Source: an uncultured Hungatella sp. (GTDB taxonomy: Bacteria > Bacillota > Clostridia > Lachnospirales > Lachnospiraceae). Taken from it: a DNA stretch of 64,000 bases. The stretch covers positions 8,421 through 72,420 of the forward strand of contig CAJUPP010000008.1 of the NCBI GenBank assembly GCA_910588325.1. The letters are read 5' to 3'. Under the pieces are notes generated by a model. It worked only from the letters and a program-made list of their open reading frames with translations. It was not told the origin of the DNA and searched no databases. The position numbers and the translations under genes were made by a program. This document shows, piece after piece, positions 47,748-56,726 of the stretch (position 1 is the first letter of the stretch; each line of letters begins with the position of its first letter).

Positions 47748-48662
47748 ATGAAAGAGACAAACATGGTCAGGGATCATGACAGCATTTCCGAGGCAGCTCA
47801 GGCGGAGATGATACGAAAAGAGCGGCGTGCTAACAATGCATGGCATAAATTCTGCAGGAATAAAGCGGCGGTGGTCGGACTTCTGATTATTCTGGTTATG
47901 GTGTTTTTAGGATTGTTTGCCCCGTGGATTTCCACCCATGACCCCAATGCCATTGATGTGCTGCATCCCTACCTGAAGCCTATGACAGAGGGCCATCTGT
48001 TTGGAACAGACGATGTGGGAAGAGACCTGTTCAGCCGCATTGTCTATGGAGCCAGAATGTCTGTGCTGGTAGCTTTGGGAAGTACGCTTTTAGGCGGTAT
48101 CATCGGTATCGTTTTGGGGTTGTTTGCCGGATATCTGGGAGGGGCTGTGGATTCCATAATCATGCGTATTATGGACGGTATGTTTGCGTTTCCCTTTATC
48201 CTGTTAAGTATTCTTCTGGTTACTATCCTGGGTTCCGGTGTGTTTAACGTGATTTTGGCCATCGGTATCGGAAATGTACCCAGGTTTGCCAGGGTGGTCC
48301 GGGGCCAGGTTATTATTGCGAAGAATGAAGAGTACTGTAATGCGGAGAAGGTTTTGGGTGCCTCTAAAATCCGTCTGATGTTTTCCCATATTCTGCCCAA
48401 CACCCTGTCAGAAGTGATTATTTATGCCACATTGAACATCGGAAGCGCCATTATTTCCGAAGCCAGCTTAAGCTTCCTGGGACTGGGCATTCTGATTCCC
48501 ACTGCTTCCTGGGGAAACATTCTGAAAGCGGGAAAGAACTGTCTGTTAAAGGCACCGTGGATTGCAACCTTTTCCGGACTGTTTATCTTTATTACAGTCA
48601 TAGGCTTTAACCTGGTGGGAGATGGCATCCGTGATGTGATGGATCCAAAAATGAAGCGGTAA
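47748..48662 (+). CDS. ABC peptide transporter permease (OppC/DppC-like)
   Basis: A 304-residue permease. The N-terminal cytoplasmic stretch (AWHKFCRNKAAVVGLLIILV) is the OppC_N signature. TDDVGRDLFSRIVYGARMSV follows, and the EAA loop is EKVLGASKIRLMFSHILPNT. ATG 47748 follows GGGAGGCATGTGAC; the longer in-frame start at 47715 would overlap oppB. Partner of the OppB-like permease. Confidence 0.93.
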   Translation: MKETNMVRDHDSISEAAQAEMIRKERRANNAWHKFCRNKAAVVGLLIILVMVFLGLFAPWISTHDPNAIDVLHPYLKPMTEGHLFGTDDVGRDLFSRIVYGARMSVLVALGSTLLGGIIGIVLGLFAGYLGGAVDSIIMRIMDGMFAFPFILLSILLVTILGSGVFNVILAIGIGNVPRFARVVRGQVIIAKNEEYCNAEKVLGASKIRLMFSHILPNTLSEVIIYATLNIGSAIISEASLSFLGLGILIPTASWGNILKAGKNCLLKAPWIATFSGLFIFITVIGFNLVGDGIRDVMDPKMKR

Positions 48663-48676
48663 AGGAGCGGGAAAAG

Positions 48677-49690
48677 ATGAGTGAACCTATATTAAAAGTG
48701 GACAATTTAAAGACCTATTTTTTCCTTGCAAGTGGTACGGCCAAAGCCGTGGACGGAGTCAGCTTTACTCTTGATAAAGGAGAAACTCTGGGAATTGTAG
48801 GAGAGTCCGGATCCGGAAAAAGTGTTACGGCAAAGTCCATCATCCGGCTTCTGGAGGCTGTGGGAAGGATTGTGGACGGCTCCATTCTTTTTGAAGGAAA
48901 AGATGTTTTGAAGATGGACAATAAGGAACTGATGGATTATCGGGGAAGGGATGCCAGCATGATTTTCCAGGATCCTATGACGTCTCTGGATCCTGTATTC
49001 AAAATCGGGTACCAGATGGTAGAGAATATGAGAGCCCACCAGGATATCAGCAGGGAGGAGGCGAAAAAGACATGTATCCAGGCACTGAGGGCAGTGGGAA
49101 TTCCCCAGCCGGAGGTCCGCTTCGATTCTTATGCTTTTGAGCTTTCCGGAGGGATGTGCCAGCGTGTCATCATTGCCATGGCTTTATGCAGCGGCGCGAA
49201 GCTGATTATTGCCGACGAACCTACAACGGCGCTGGATGTGACTGTCCAGGCTCAGGTGTTAAAGCTTTTAAAGCAGCTACAGGAGCAGAATGATATGGCT
49301 CTTCTTTTGATTACCCACAACCTGGGGGTAGTGTGGGAGATGTGTGATAAGGTTATGGTGATGTATGCAGGAAAGAATGTGGAGTATACCACCACAGGCA
49401 GGCTGTATGAAAAACCACTACATCCCTACACATGGGGGCTTCTGGATTCCATGCCCTCTCTGAGCCTGGATTCCAAGGAGGAACTGAAAACAATCAAAGG
49501 AACTCCGCCGGATCTAAGGCTGACCGGTACCTGCTGTAACTTTTATAACCGCTGTCCCTATGTAAAGCCTATCTGCAGACAGTGTGTGCCTGAACAGGTG
49601 GAGGTAGAACCGGGACATTTTGTGTCATGTCATTTCCAGACAAAGGAAAAACGTCTTACGCGGGGAGAGGTGAACCCATATGAAGAATGA
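48677..49690 (+). CDS. ABC peptide transporter ATPase (OppD/DppD-like)
   Basis: A 337-residue ATPase. Walker A GESGSGKSVTAKS (about 40-52), Q-loop FQDPMTSLDPVFKIG, signature ELSGGMCQRVIIAMAL, Walker B IIADEPTTALD, His in LLITHNLGVV. The C-terminus carries the oligopeptide-type cysteine-rich segment (TGTCCNFYNRCPYVKPICRQ followed by CVPEQ), which in related ATPases binds an iron-sulfur cluster or metal. It overlaps oppF by 11 bases. Confidence 0.93.
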   Translation: MSEPILKVDNLKTYFFLASGTAKAVDGVSFTLDKGETLGIVGESGSGKSVTAKSIIRLLEAVGRIVDGSILFEGKDVLKMDNKELMDYRGRDASMIFQDPMTSLDPVFKIGYQMVENMRAHQDISREEAKKTCIQALRAVGIPQPEVRFDSYAFELSGGMCQRVIIAMALCSGAKLIIADEPTTALDVTVQAQVLKLLKQLQEQNDMALLLITHNLGVVWEMCDKVMVMYAGKNVEYTTTGRLYEKPLHPYTWGLLDSMPSLSLDSKEELKTIKGTPPDLRLTGTCCNFYNRCPYVKPICRQCVPEQVEVEPGHFVSCHFQTKEKRLTRGEVNPYEE

Positions 49691-50681
49691 ACAGCACATA
49701 CTGTTGGAGATGAATCATCTGTGTAAAAATTTCAGGATCCGATCCAAAAAACTGTTTGGGAAGACGCAGACTCTCCATGCGCTGCAGGATGTGTCTCTGA
49801 AGGTCTATGAGGGGGAAACACTGGGGATCATCGGAGAATCCGGATGTGGAAAATCTACGTTGGGAAAATGTATCGTAGGCCTTCACGAACCTACGGAAGG
49901 AGAGATTGCCTATAATGGGAAAGTCATCAGCAGCCCAAAGGAAAATCATTTTGCAGATGTCCGCAGGGATATCCAGATGATTTTTCAGGATCCTTACTCC
50001 TCGCTGAATCCCAGAAAAACCTGTCTGAAATCCATTGAGGAGCCTATGCTGATTCACAAATTCTCTCTGGATGCCAGACAGAGGGAGGAGGAAGTCAGGA
50101 AGATGATGAAGGAAGTGGGGCTGGATGAGCAGCATGTATACCGGTATCCCCATGAGTTCTCCGGAGGGCAGAGGCAGAGAATCAACATTGCCCGGGCACT
50201 GGTTATGAATCCACGTGTGATCGTGTGTGATGAGCCGGTATCGGCACTGGATGTGTCTATCCAGGCCCAGGTTCTCAATCTATTTAACCGGATTCAGAAA
50301 GATTTCCATCTGACCTATATATTTATTTCCCATGACTTAAGTGTCATCAAATATATCAGTGACAGGATTGCCATCATGTATCTGGGGCAGGTGGTGGAAC
50401 TGTGCAATGCACAGGATATTTATGTAAATCCCCTTCATCCATATACCCAGGCCCTTTTATCAGCCATCCCTCCGTCCAGTCCTTTTGAGAAAAAGAAACC
50501 CATTGAACTGACCGGGGATGTTCCAAGCCCCATAGGAGAGATGACCGGATGTCCTTTGGCCGGACGCTGCTCAAAATGCATGGAACGGTGCAGAAAGGAG
50601 AAACCTGAGCTAAAGCCTTATGAGGGGAATCATCAGGTTGCCTGTTTTTTGTACGGAGAGCAGGAAAGGGAGGAGCGGTAA
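49680..50681 (+). CDS. ABC peptide transporter ATPase (OppF/DppF-like)
   Basis: A 333-residue ATPase. Walker A GESGCGKSTLGK, Q-loop FQDPYSSLNPRKTC, signature EFSGGQRQRINIARAL, Walker B VIVCDEPVSALD, His in FISHDLSVIKYI. The C-terminal CPLAGRCSKCMERCRKEKPE is the typical Cys-rich end. ATG 49680 lies inside oppD (coupled). It ends two bases before the M20 peptidase gene. Confidence 0.93.
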   Translation: MKNEQHILLEMNHLCKNFRIRSKKLFGKTQTLHALQDVSLKVYEGETLGIIGESGCGKSTLGKCIVGLHEPTEGEIAYNGKVISSPKENHFADVRRDIQMIFQDPYSSLNPRKTCLKSIEEPMLIHKFSLDARQREEEVRKMMKEVGLDEQHVYRYPHEFSGGQRQRINIARALVMNPRVIVCDEPVSALDVSIQAQVLNLFNRIQKDFHLTYIFISHDLSVIKYISDRIAIMYLGQVVELCNAQDIYVNPLHPYTQALLSAIPPSSPFEKKKPIELTGDVPSPIGEMTGCPLAGRCSKCMERCRKEKPELKPYEGNHQVACFLYGEQEREER

Positions 50682-50683
50682 AG

Positions 50684-52114
50684 ATGGGGGATAAGGAACG
50701 GGTCTTTTCTATATTAAACGGCATGGAGGAATCCATGATTCAGGCTCTTAAGGAGCAGGTCAGGATTCCCAGCGTGGCTTCGGAAGGAACAAAGGACTGT
50801 CCCTATGGGAAGGAAGTAGACAGGGCTTTGAAATCATGTCTGTCTCTTGCCCGGTCTCTGGGGCTTCTGGCAAGAGAGGTTGACGGTCAGATGGGAGTTG
50901 TGGATCTGTCAGAAGAGAAACCTTATGTGGGCTTTCTCTGCCACCTGGATGTGGTTCCGGCGGGAGACGGATGGAGCCTTCCTCCTTACGAAGGCGTTAT
51001 CCGGGATGGGAAAATGTATGGACGGGGAACCACAGACAATAAAGGGGCAGCCATATCCGTGCTCTTTGCCATGGCTGCAATCAGGCAGGCTGGAATCCGT
51101 CTGAAAAAAGGAGTCCGTTTTCTGGCGGGAACCAATGAGGAGAGAGGTTCCTCGGATTTAAAATATTACCGCTTGGTAGAAGAGCTTCCTCCGGTGGTGA
51201 TCACTCCGGATGGCATGTATCCCTTGATTAATGTAGAAAAAGGAAGGATAAAAGGCGTATTTTCCATTCCGTGTAAAGAACATGGACGCAGTATTTTGTC
51301 CATAAGGGGAGCTCAGGCGGTGAACATCGTTCCGGCAGCGGCAAAGGCCAGGCTTTCAGGGATCACCGTGGAAGTTATACAGCAGGCAATTTCCCTGTAT
51401 GCCGGCTTAGAGACAGAGGAGGGCGGCACACAGGCAGGGTATGAGTATCAGGTGGAGGAGATAAGCGGAGACGGCCCTGTGACAGAGATTACCGTATGGG
51501 GAAAGGGGGCTCATGCAGCTACTCCGGAACAGGGGAAAAATGCCCTGTGCAGGCTTTACAGTCTATTGTCAAAGCTGCCTTTGAAAGAAGAAAAGCAGAT
51601 TCTGGCAAGGCTGTCGAAAACATTTCCATGTGGAGAGTATCATGGGGAATCCTGCGGCGTATTCTGTGAGGATGAAGTCTCAGGGAAAATTACGCTGGTA
51701 CACAGCATGGCTTTTCGGGAATCCGACAGAATCCGGGGAGAGCTGGATATCCGTTTTCCGGTAACGTATAAAGCGGCGGAAATAGAGCGAAGGTTAAAAG
51801 AAGGTCTGGAGAGAGAAGGTATCTGTCTGGAAAAAACAGAAAAGAGCGAAGGACATTATACAGACAGCGAATGCGGGTATGTGAAGACGCTGCTGCGGAT
51901 TTTTAAGGAGCATACAGGAATTTCGGCAGAGCCGGTGTCCATGGGAGGCGGCACCTATGTCCATGAGGTGGAGGGAGGAGTGGCTTTCGGCATTCTCATG
52001 CCCGGAGAGGAGCTGGTCCCCACTCATGGAGCGGACGAATATATTCTTCTGAGACACCTGCTGCTAAATGCCAGAATGTTTGCCCAGGCTATGCTGGAAT
52101 TATGCGGGGAATAA
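50684..52114 (+). CDS. M20 family dipeptidase (PepV/Sapep-like)
   Basis: A 476-residue dinuclear zinc peptidase. Metal motifs: His-x-Asp in CHLDVVPAGDGW (about residues 86-97), the bridging Asp in YGRGTTDNKGAA, and catalytic Glu pair in LAGTNEERGSSD; the last His is in PTHGADEYI. The long lid domain with two repeats is as in PepV. It is the sixth gene of the opp operon, starting two bases after oppF, so the imported substrate is probably a dipeptide or N-acyl amino acid. Confidence 0.9.
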   Translation: MGDKERVFSILNGMEESMIQALKEQVRIPSVASEGTKDCPYGKEVDRALKSCLSLARSLGLLAREVDGQMGVVDLSEEKPYVGFLCHLDVVPAGDGWSLPPYEGVIRDGKMYGRGTTDNKGAAISVLFAMAAIRQAGIRLKKGVRFLAGTNEERGSSDLKYYRLVEELPPVVITPDGMYPLINVEKGRIKGVFSIPCKEHGRSILSIRGAQAVNIVPAAAKARLSGITVEVIQQAISLYAGLETEEGGTQAGYEYQVEEISGDGPVTEITVWGKGAHAATPEQGKNALCRLYSLLSKLPLKEEKQILARLSKTFPCGEYHGESCGVFCEDEVSGKITLVHSMAFRESDRIRGELDIRFPVTYKAAEIERRLKEGLEREGICLEKTEKSEGHYTDSECGYVKTLLRIFKEHTGISAEPVSMGGGTYVHEVEGGVAFGILMPGEELVPTHGADEYILLRHLLLNARMFAQAMLELCGE

Positions 52115-52156
52115 CACAGAGGTTATAGTTAAGAATAAACGAAAGGATGAGAGAAT

Positions 52157-52522
52157 ATGGCAACGGTTACAGCGGTTACAGCACAGCAGTTTACAAAAGA
52201 GGAGGCGGCGCGCCTGGTGGATCTGATCGGCAGGGCTACCACCGACAGCCTGGATCTTGCGCCTCAGTACAAGGATATTTATCTTCAGTCCCTGCCGGAA
52301 GGCTTCACCACAAAATTAGAGCAGCCCAGAATCACATTTTTTGTGTATACGGCTCCCAATAAGACCCAGGAACAGAAGCGCCGACTGATTCAGGCTTATC
52401 AGGCTGCGGTGGATACATTTTACGGCGGAGCAGGCAAGGTGGGCACCGTAGTCATCTTTAAGATTCATGATGATGTGAATGTAGGTGTCAACGGCACGAT
52501 GCGCCTGGATGCTAAAAAATAA
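52157..52522 (+). CDS. Tautomerase-like protein, copy 3
   Basis: A 121-residue protein, third member of the family found at 42708-43079 and 43105-43473. N-terminal unit: VTAQQFTKEEAARLVDLIGR; second unit: TQEQKRRLIQAYQAAVDTFY and VGTVVIFKIHDDVNVGVNGT. The HDD-x(2-3)-G-V/K-NG pattern is shared by all three. It begins Met-Ala, so Pro1 is again absent. It lies 42 bases after the M20 peptidase gene and 57 before the regulator. Confidence 0.65.
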   Translation: MATVTAVTAQQFTKEEAARLVDLIGRATTDSLDLAPQYKDIYLQSLPEGFTTKLEQPRITFFVYTAPNKTQEQKRRLIQAYQAAVDTFYGGAGKVGTVVIFKIHDDVNVGVNGTMRLDAKK

Positions 52523-52579
52523 AATGAAGATTGAAAAAAATGCTGCGAACAAGTAAAATAGAAAGTATCATTTATATTA

Positions 52580-53155
52580 ATGGAGAAGATGTTCGTGAGC
52601 ATAAACTTTGGTGAAAAAATAATTAATTACAGAAGAAAAAACCATATTACCATTAAGGAACTGGCAAAAAGGACAAACCTGAGCACTGCGATTATCAGTC
52701 AGCTGGAGAGAGGCCTGGGGAATCCGACCTTAAAGGTTCTGAGCGATTTGGCGGACGAGCTGGGAGTTACCCTGTCAGAGTTATTGAGGGAGGACATTAA
52801 AAACGAGGCTCTGATTCTTCGGAAAGAGGAACGAATCGTCAGCTATTATGCTGACGGAGGGGTTGAAACCATGAGTAATCTTCTGGTGGATTCCCCGTTA
52901 CATACCAGCCTTGATGTGCAGATGCTGACGCTGACGCCCCATCGTGAGACAAGAGACGGATTTATGTCTCATCTGGAGGAGGAAAGTCTGTATGTGCTGG
53001 AAGGCCAGGTGGTCATTGTATTCTCTGAGGAGGAGGAATATCTGCTAAGAACTGGCGACTCGGTCCGGATCATGCCGGGACGTCTTCACAAATTAAGGAA
53101 TGACTACGAACAGGTTGCCGTATGCATTAATATGAAATGCAAAGTAAACTATTAG
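52580..53155 (+). CDS. XRE-cupin transcriptional regulator
   Basis: A 191-residue regulator. N-terminal helix-turn-helix (about 9-65: GEKIINYRRKNHITIKELAK, then TAIISQLERGLGNPTLKVL) and a C-terminal cupin domain (about 110-185: HLEEESLYVLEGQVVIVFSE, RTGDSVRIMPGRLHKLRNDY). Such proteins sense small metabolites and often control neighbouring catabolic genes. Its position inside the divergent cluster suggests it controls both arms. GTG 52595, six bases after GGAGAAG, is an alternative start. Confidence 0.85.
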   Translation: MEKMFVSINFGEKIINYRRKNHITIKELAKRTNLSTAIISQLERGLGNPTLKVLSDLADELGVTLSELLREDIKNEALILRKEERIVSYYADGGVETMSNLLVDSPLHTSLDVQMLTLTPHRETRDGFMSHLEEESLYVLEGQVVIVFSEEEEYLLRTGDSVRIMPGRLHKLRNDYEQVAVCINMKCKVNY

Positions 53156-53220
53156 CAGCTGGTAAACGCCAGATCTACTGTCTGCTGACAGAGTCTGGAA
53201 GCAAAAGGAGAGAACATATC

Positions 53221-54210
53221 ATGAAGAAAATAATCAATGATGCCAATCTGGTAGAAGAGCAGATGATTCAGGGCCTTGTAAAAGCCAATCCGGATAAGCT
53301 AAAAAAGCTGAACTGCGGCAACGTGGTAATCCGCGCAAAGAAAAAGGAAGGAAAGGTGGCTCTGATCAGCGGAGGAGGAAGCGGCCATGAGCCGGCTCAC
53401 GGCGGATATGTGGGGACAGGAATGCTGGACGCAGCCGTGGCAGGGCCGGTATTTACTTCCCCTACGCCGGATCAGATCTATGAGGGAATCAAGGCCGTAG
53501 ACGCAGGCATGGGCGTGCTGATGGTGGTTAAGAATTATACCGGCGATGTGATGAATTTTGAGATGGCTGCGGAGATGGCCCAGATGGAAGGAATATCTGT
53601 GGAATCTGTGGTGACAAATGATGATGTGGCTGTGGAGGACAGTCTGTATACTGTAGGGCAAAGAGGTGTGGCAGGCACCGTTTTTGTTCATAAGATTGCC
53701 GGGGCAAAAGCGGAAACCGGCGCCAGCTTAAGCCAGGTCTGTGAACTGGCCAGAAGGACTGCCGCCCAGGTACGGACCATGGGTGCGGCCATTGCTCCCT
53801 GTACGGTTCCGGCAGCCGGACAGCCGGGATTTTCTCTGGGAAGCGATGAGATGGAGGTTGGAATCGGGATTCATGGAGAACCGGGAACCCACAGAGAAGG
53901 ATTAAAACCGGCAGATGCCATTGCAGAGGAGCTTTTAGAGAAAATTCTGGCAGGGTTTGAGCTGGAAGGAAACGATGTGGCCGTGCTTATAAACGGAGCC
54001 GGCGGGACGCCTTTGATGGAACTTTATATTGTGAATAACCACGTCCAGGACGTATTAAAGGAAAAAGGAATCTCTGTGTACCGTACATATGTGGGGAATT
54101 ACATGACATCCATTGAGATGCAGGGATTTTCCATTTCCATTCTTAAGCTGGACGATGAGATGAAGGCTATGCTGGATGCACCGGCAGATACGCCCGCATG
54201 GAAGGAGTGA
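53221..54210 (+). CDS. dhaK: Dihydroxyacetone kinase subunit DhaK-like
   Basis: A 329-residue DhaK-type protein. Substrate loop ISGGGSGHEPAHGGYVGTGM, then LDAAVAGPVFTSPTPDQIYE. The His that binds dihydroxyacetone covalently is in VGIGIHGEPGTHREG (about residue 219). Together with DhaL and a PTS-type DhaM it phosphorylates dihydroxyacetone or a related ketone. ATG 53221 follows AAAAGGAGAGAAC. The frame is open upstream into the regulator gene. Clustering with a peptide importer is unusual and leaves the true substrate open. Confidence 0.9.
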   Translation: MKKIINDANLVEEQMIQGLVKANPDKLKKLNCGNVVIRAKKKEGKVALISGGGSGHEPAHGGYVGTGMLDAAVAGPVFTSPTPDQIYEGIKAVDAGMGVLMVVKNYTGDVMNFEMAAEMAQMEGISVESVVTNDDVAVEDSLYTVGQRGVAGTVFVHKIAGAKAETGASLSQVCELARRTAAQVRTMGAAIAPCTVPAAGQPGFSLGSDEMEVGIGIHGEPGTHREGLKPADAIAEELLEKILAGFELEGNDVAVLINGAGGTPLMELYIVNNHVQDVLKEKGISVYRTYVGNYMTSIEMQGFSISILKLDDEMKAMLDAPADTPAWKE

Positions 54211-54216
54211 CAGACC

Positions 54217-54852
54217 ATGGTTTCTACCAGAGATTTATTGATAATTCTGAAACGCATATCAGCCAGAATCGAAGAGAATAAGCAGTGGCTTACCGATCTG
54301 GACCGTCCGATCGGAGACAGCGACCACGGCATCAATATGGCAAGAGGATTTGGAGAGGTGGAGAAAAAGCTTCCCGGCCTGGAAGGAAAGGATGCAGGTA
54401 CTGTCTTAAAGACTGTTGGTATGACTCTGGTATCTACCGTAGGCGGTTCTGCCGGACCTTTGTACGGTTCTGCATTTATGAAGGCGGGAATGGCGCTGGG
54501 GGACAAGACGGAGATCTCTATGGCGGATTTTTTAGAGGCCTGTGATCAGGCGGTTCTTGCAGTCAAACAGAGAGGCAAATCCGATGCCGGAGAAAAGACC
54601 ATGCTGGATGCCATGATACCAGCGCTTCAGACCATGAAAGAGGCAGAGAAACAGGGAGAAGCGCCAAAGATTATTCTGAAAAAAGGCGTGGAGGCATCCT
54701 GGGCCGGGGTGGAGGCCACAAAGGAACTGATTGCTACCAAGGGAAGAGCCAGCTATGTGGGAGAGCGGGGAATCGGCTGCCAGGACCCTGGGGCAACCTC
54801 TTTTTCCATCCTTTTGGAGGCAGTTTTAAACTGGATGGAGGATAGAGTATGA
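54217..54852 (+). CDS. dhaL: Dihydroxyacetone kinase subunit DhaL-like
   Basis: A 211-residue ADP-binding subunit. The Mg-ADP site is DRPIGDSDHGINMARGF (about residues 28-44), followed by GGSAGPLYGSAFMKAG and the C-terminal GERGIGCQDPGATSF. Length is normal. It lies six bases after dhaK and overlaps the EIIA-like gene by four bases (ATGA). Confidence 0.92.
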   Translation: MVSTRDLLIILKRISARIEENKQWLTDLDRPIGDSDHGINMARGFGEVEKKLPGLEGKDAGTVLKTVGMTLVSTVGGSAGPLYGSAFMKAGMALGDKTEISMADFLEACDQAVLAVKQRGKSDAGEKTMLDAMIPALQTMKEAEKQGEAPKIILKKGVEASWAGVEATKELIATKGRASYVGERGIGCQDPGATSFSILLEAVLNWMEDRV

Positions 54853-55235
54853 CAGGAGTTGTGATTGTATCTCACTGCCAGAAGCTGGCGGAGGGTGTGG
54901 CAGAACTGGCGCAGGCAGTAGCACCCAATGTACCTCTGGCAGCAGCGGGAGGGCTGGAGGACGGCAGTCTGGGCACCAGCTACGATAAGATCAAGGCGGC
55001 TGCAGAGTCGGTCTGTGGAGAAGACGGGGCCCTGGTCCTTATGGATATGGGAAGTTCGGTCATGACTGCGGAGATGGTGCTGGAAGAACTGAAAGCACAG
55101 GGGAAATCCATAGAGATGGCGGATTGTCCTCTTGTGGAGGGAGCTGTAGCAGCCGCTATCGGTTCCGCAGCCGGCGAGACAATGGAACAGTTAAAGAAAC
55201 AGGTGGAGAAAGCCTGGGAAACGCGGAAGCTGTAA
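54849..55235 (+). CDS. dhaM: PTS mannose-type EIIA-like phosphotransfer subunit (DhaM-like)
   Basis: A 128-residue protein corresponding to the EIIA domain of DhaM only (no HPr or EI domains). The phospho-accepting His is in VVIVSHCQKLAEGV (residue 9), and DGALVLMDMGSSVMTAEMVL is typical. It would pass phosphate from HPr to the ADP on DhaL. Its start overlaps the end of dhaL, so the three subunits are made together. Confidence 0.88.
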   Translation: MTGVVIVSHCQKLAEGVAELAQAVAPNVPLAAAGGLEDGSLGTSYDKIKAAAESVCGEDGALVLMDMGSSVMTAEMVLEELKAQGKSIEMADCPLVEGAVAAAIGSAAGETMEQLKKQVEKAWETRKL

Positions 55236-55259
55236 GGAACAGGTGAAAAGGAGAACAGC

Positions 55260-56543
55260 ATGTCGATTTCAAGAGATGATTATGAAAAATACGTTGCTAT
55301 TCTTAAAGAGGAACTGATACCCGCTATGGGGTGTACGGAACCTATTGCCGTGGCGTATGCGGCGGCAAAAGCCAGGGAGACATTGGGAAAGATCCCCAGG
55401 AAGGTTCGGGCAGCGGTCAGCGGAAACATTATCAAGAATGTAAAAAGTGTTATCGTGCCTCATACCGGCGGAATGAAGGGGATTCCGGCAGCGGCAGCGG
55501 CAGGTATTGTAGCCGGCGACGGAGACAGACAGCTGGAGGTGATTTCAGAGGTACAGGATCAGCAGATTGCAGAGATAAAGCAGTATTTACAGGAAGTGCC
55601 CATAGAAGTGGAATTTGCGCAGACTCCCTATGTATTTGATATTGAGATTCAGGTGTGGGAGGGAGAGGATACGGCTTCTGTAAGGATCGTAGACCATCAT
55701 ACCAATGTGGTAAAGATTGAGAAAAACGGACAGATACTGTACTCCAAGCCTCTGACAGGTAAGAAGAAAGAAAATCTGACGGATCGAACCTGCCTGAGTA
55801 TAGAAAAAATCCTGGAGTTTGCAGATGAGGTGGATCTGAAGGACATAAAGGAAGTTCTGGACCGCCAGATATCTTTTAACCTTGCCATTGCGGAGGAGGG
55901 GCTCAGGCATGATTATGGTGCCAATATCGGGAAGGTGCTGCTGCATACCTATGGAGATAACATTAAGACCCGTGCCAAAGCCAAAGCAGCGGCAGGATCA
56001 GACGCCCGTATGAACGGCTGCGAGCTTCCGGTAATTATCAATTCAGGAAGCGGCAATCAGGGGATCACAGCGTCTGTGCCGGTGATCGAGTACGCAAAAG
56101 AACTGCAGGTCAGTCAGGATAAGATGTACCGTGCTTTGGTAGTCTCGAATCTGTCTACCATTCACTTAAAAACCGGGATCGGCCGTCTCAGCGCCTACTG
56201 CGGCGCCGTCAGTGCAGGATGCGGAAGCGGTGCAGGAATCGCTTATCTTCATGGCGGCGATTACGAGGCGGTGACCCACACTCTGGTCAATGCACTGGCC
56301 ATTGTCTCCGGGATTATCTGTGACGGCGCCAAGGCATCCTGCGCTGCCAAGATTGCATCGGCTGTAGACGCCGGAATTTTAGGATATAAAATGTACATTC
56401 AGGGACAGCAGTTTTACGGCGGCGACGGTATTGTGACAAAGGGCGTGGAAAATACCATCTGTAATATCGGAAAGCTGGCCAGAGACGGCATGGGAGAAAC
56501 GGACAAAGAGATTATACGTATCATGGTGGGACAGTGTTCATGA
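55260..56543 (+). CDS. L-cysteine desulfidase-like / UPF0597 serine dehydratase-type protein (CyuA-like)
   Basis: A 427-residue protein of the CyuA/YhaM (UPF0597) family, related to the alpha domain of iron-sulfur L-serine dehydratase. Cluster-ligand candidates: Cys in IPAMGCTEPIAVAYAAA (about 24), SAYCGAVSAGCGSGAGIAYL (about 316-323) and GIICDGAKASCAAKI (about 356-363). Characterised relatives turn L-cysteine into pyruvate, ammonia and sulfide. It is the last gene of the plus-strand arm, 24 bases after the EIIA-like gene, and is followed by a terminator. Confidence 0.85.
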   Translation: MSISRDDYEKYVAILKEELIPAMGCTEPIAVAYAAAKARETLGKIPRKVRAAVSGNIIKNVKSVIVPHTGGMKGIPAAAAAGIVAGDGDRQLEVISEVQDQQIAEIKQYLQEVPIEVEFAQTPYVFDIEIQVWEGEDTASVRIVDHHTNVVKIEKNGQILYSKPLTGKKKENLTDRTCLSIEKILEFADEVDLKDIKEVLDRQISFNLAIAEEGLRHDYGANIGKVLLHTYGDNIKTRAKAKAAAGSDARMNGCELPVIINSGSGNQGITASVPVIEYAKELQVSQDKMYRALVVSNLSTIHLKTGIGRLSAYCGAVSAGCGSGAGIAYLHGGDYEAVTHTLVNALAIVSGIICDGAKASCAAKIASAVDAGILGYKMYIQGQQFYGGDGIVTKGVENTICNIGKLARDGMGETDKEIIRIMVGQCS

Positions 56544-56570
56544 TGGCAGTATTTTAGTTTATGGGATTCA

Positions 56571-56597
56571 AAATCCGCCCTAACCGGGCGGATTTTT
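56571..56597 (+). terminator. terminator of the opp-dha cluster
   Basis: Nine-base perfect stem AATCCGCCC/GGGCGGATT followed by TTT. Confidence 0.85.
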
Positions 56598-56612
56598 CGA
56601 GATAACGCAATT

Positions 56613-56689
56613 AAGCGAGGGACTTATGTTGTTTTCTTCAAGGTACTCGAAGAACGTGCCTGGGAGAAAACAACATAAGTCCCTCGCTT
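56613..56689. repeat. 77-base palindrome with perfect 25-base arms
   Basis: Arms 56613-56637 and 56665-56689 are perfect inverted copies (AAGCGAGGGACTTATGTTGT opens the left arm). The 27-base loop contains AGGTAC/GTGCCT, which extends the hairpin. There is no T run. It lies between the convergent cyuA-like and upp genes, next to the eight-base inverted repeat AACCAAGT/ACTTGGTT (56700-56736). Confidence 0.9.
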
Positions 56690-56726
56690 GGTGGACCTTA
56701 ACCAAGTGACATTGCTATCTGAATGG

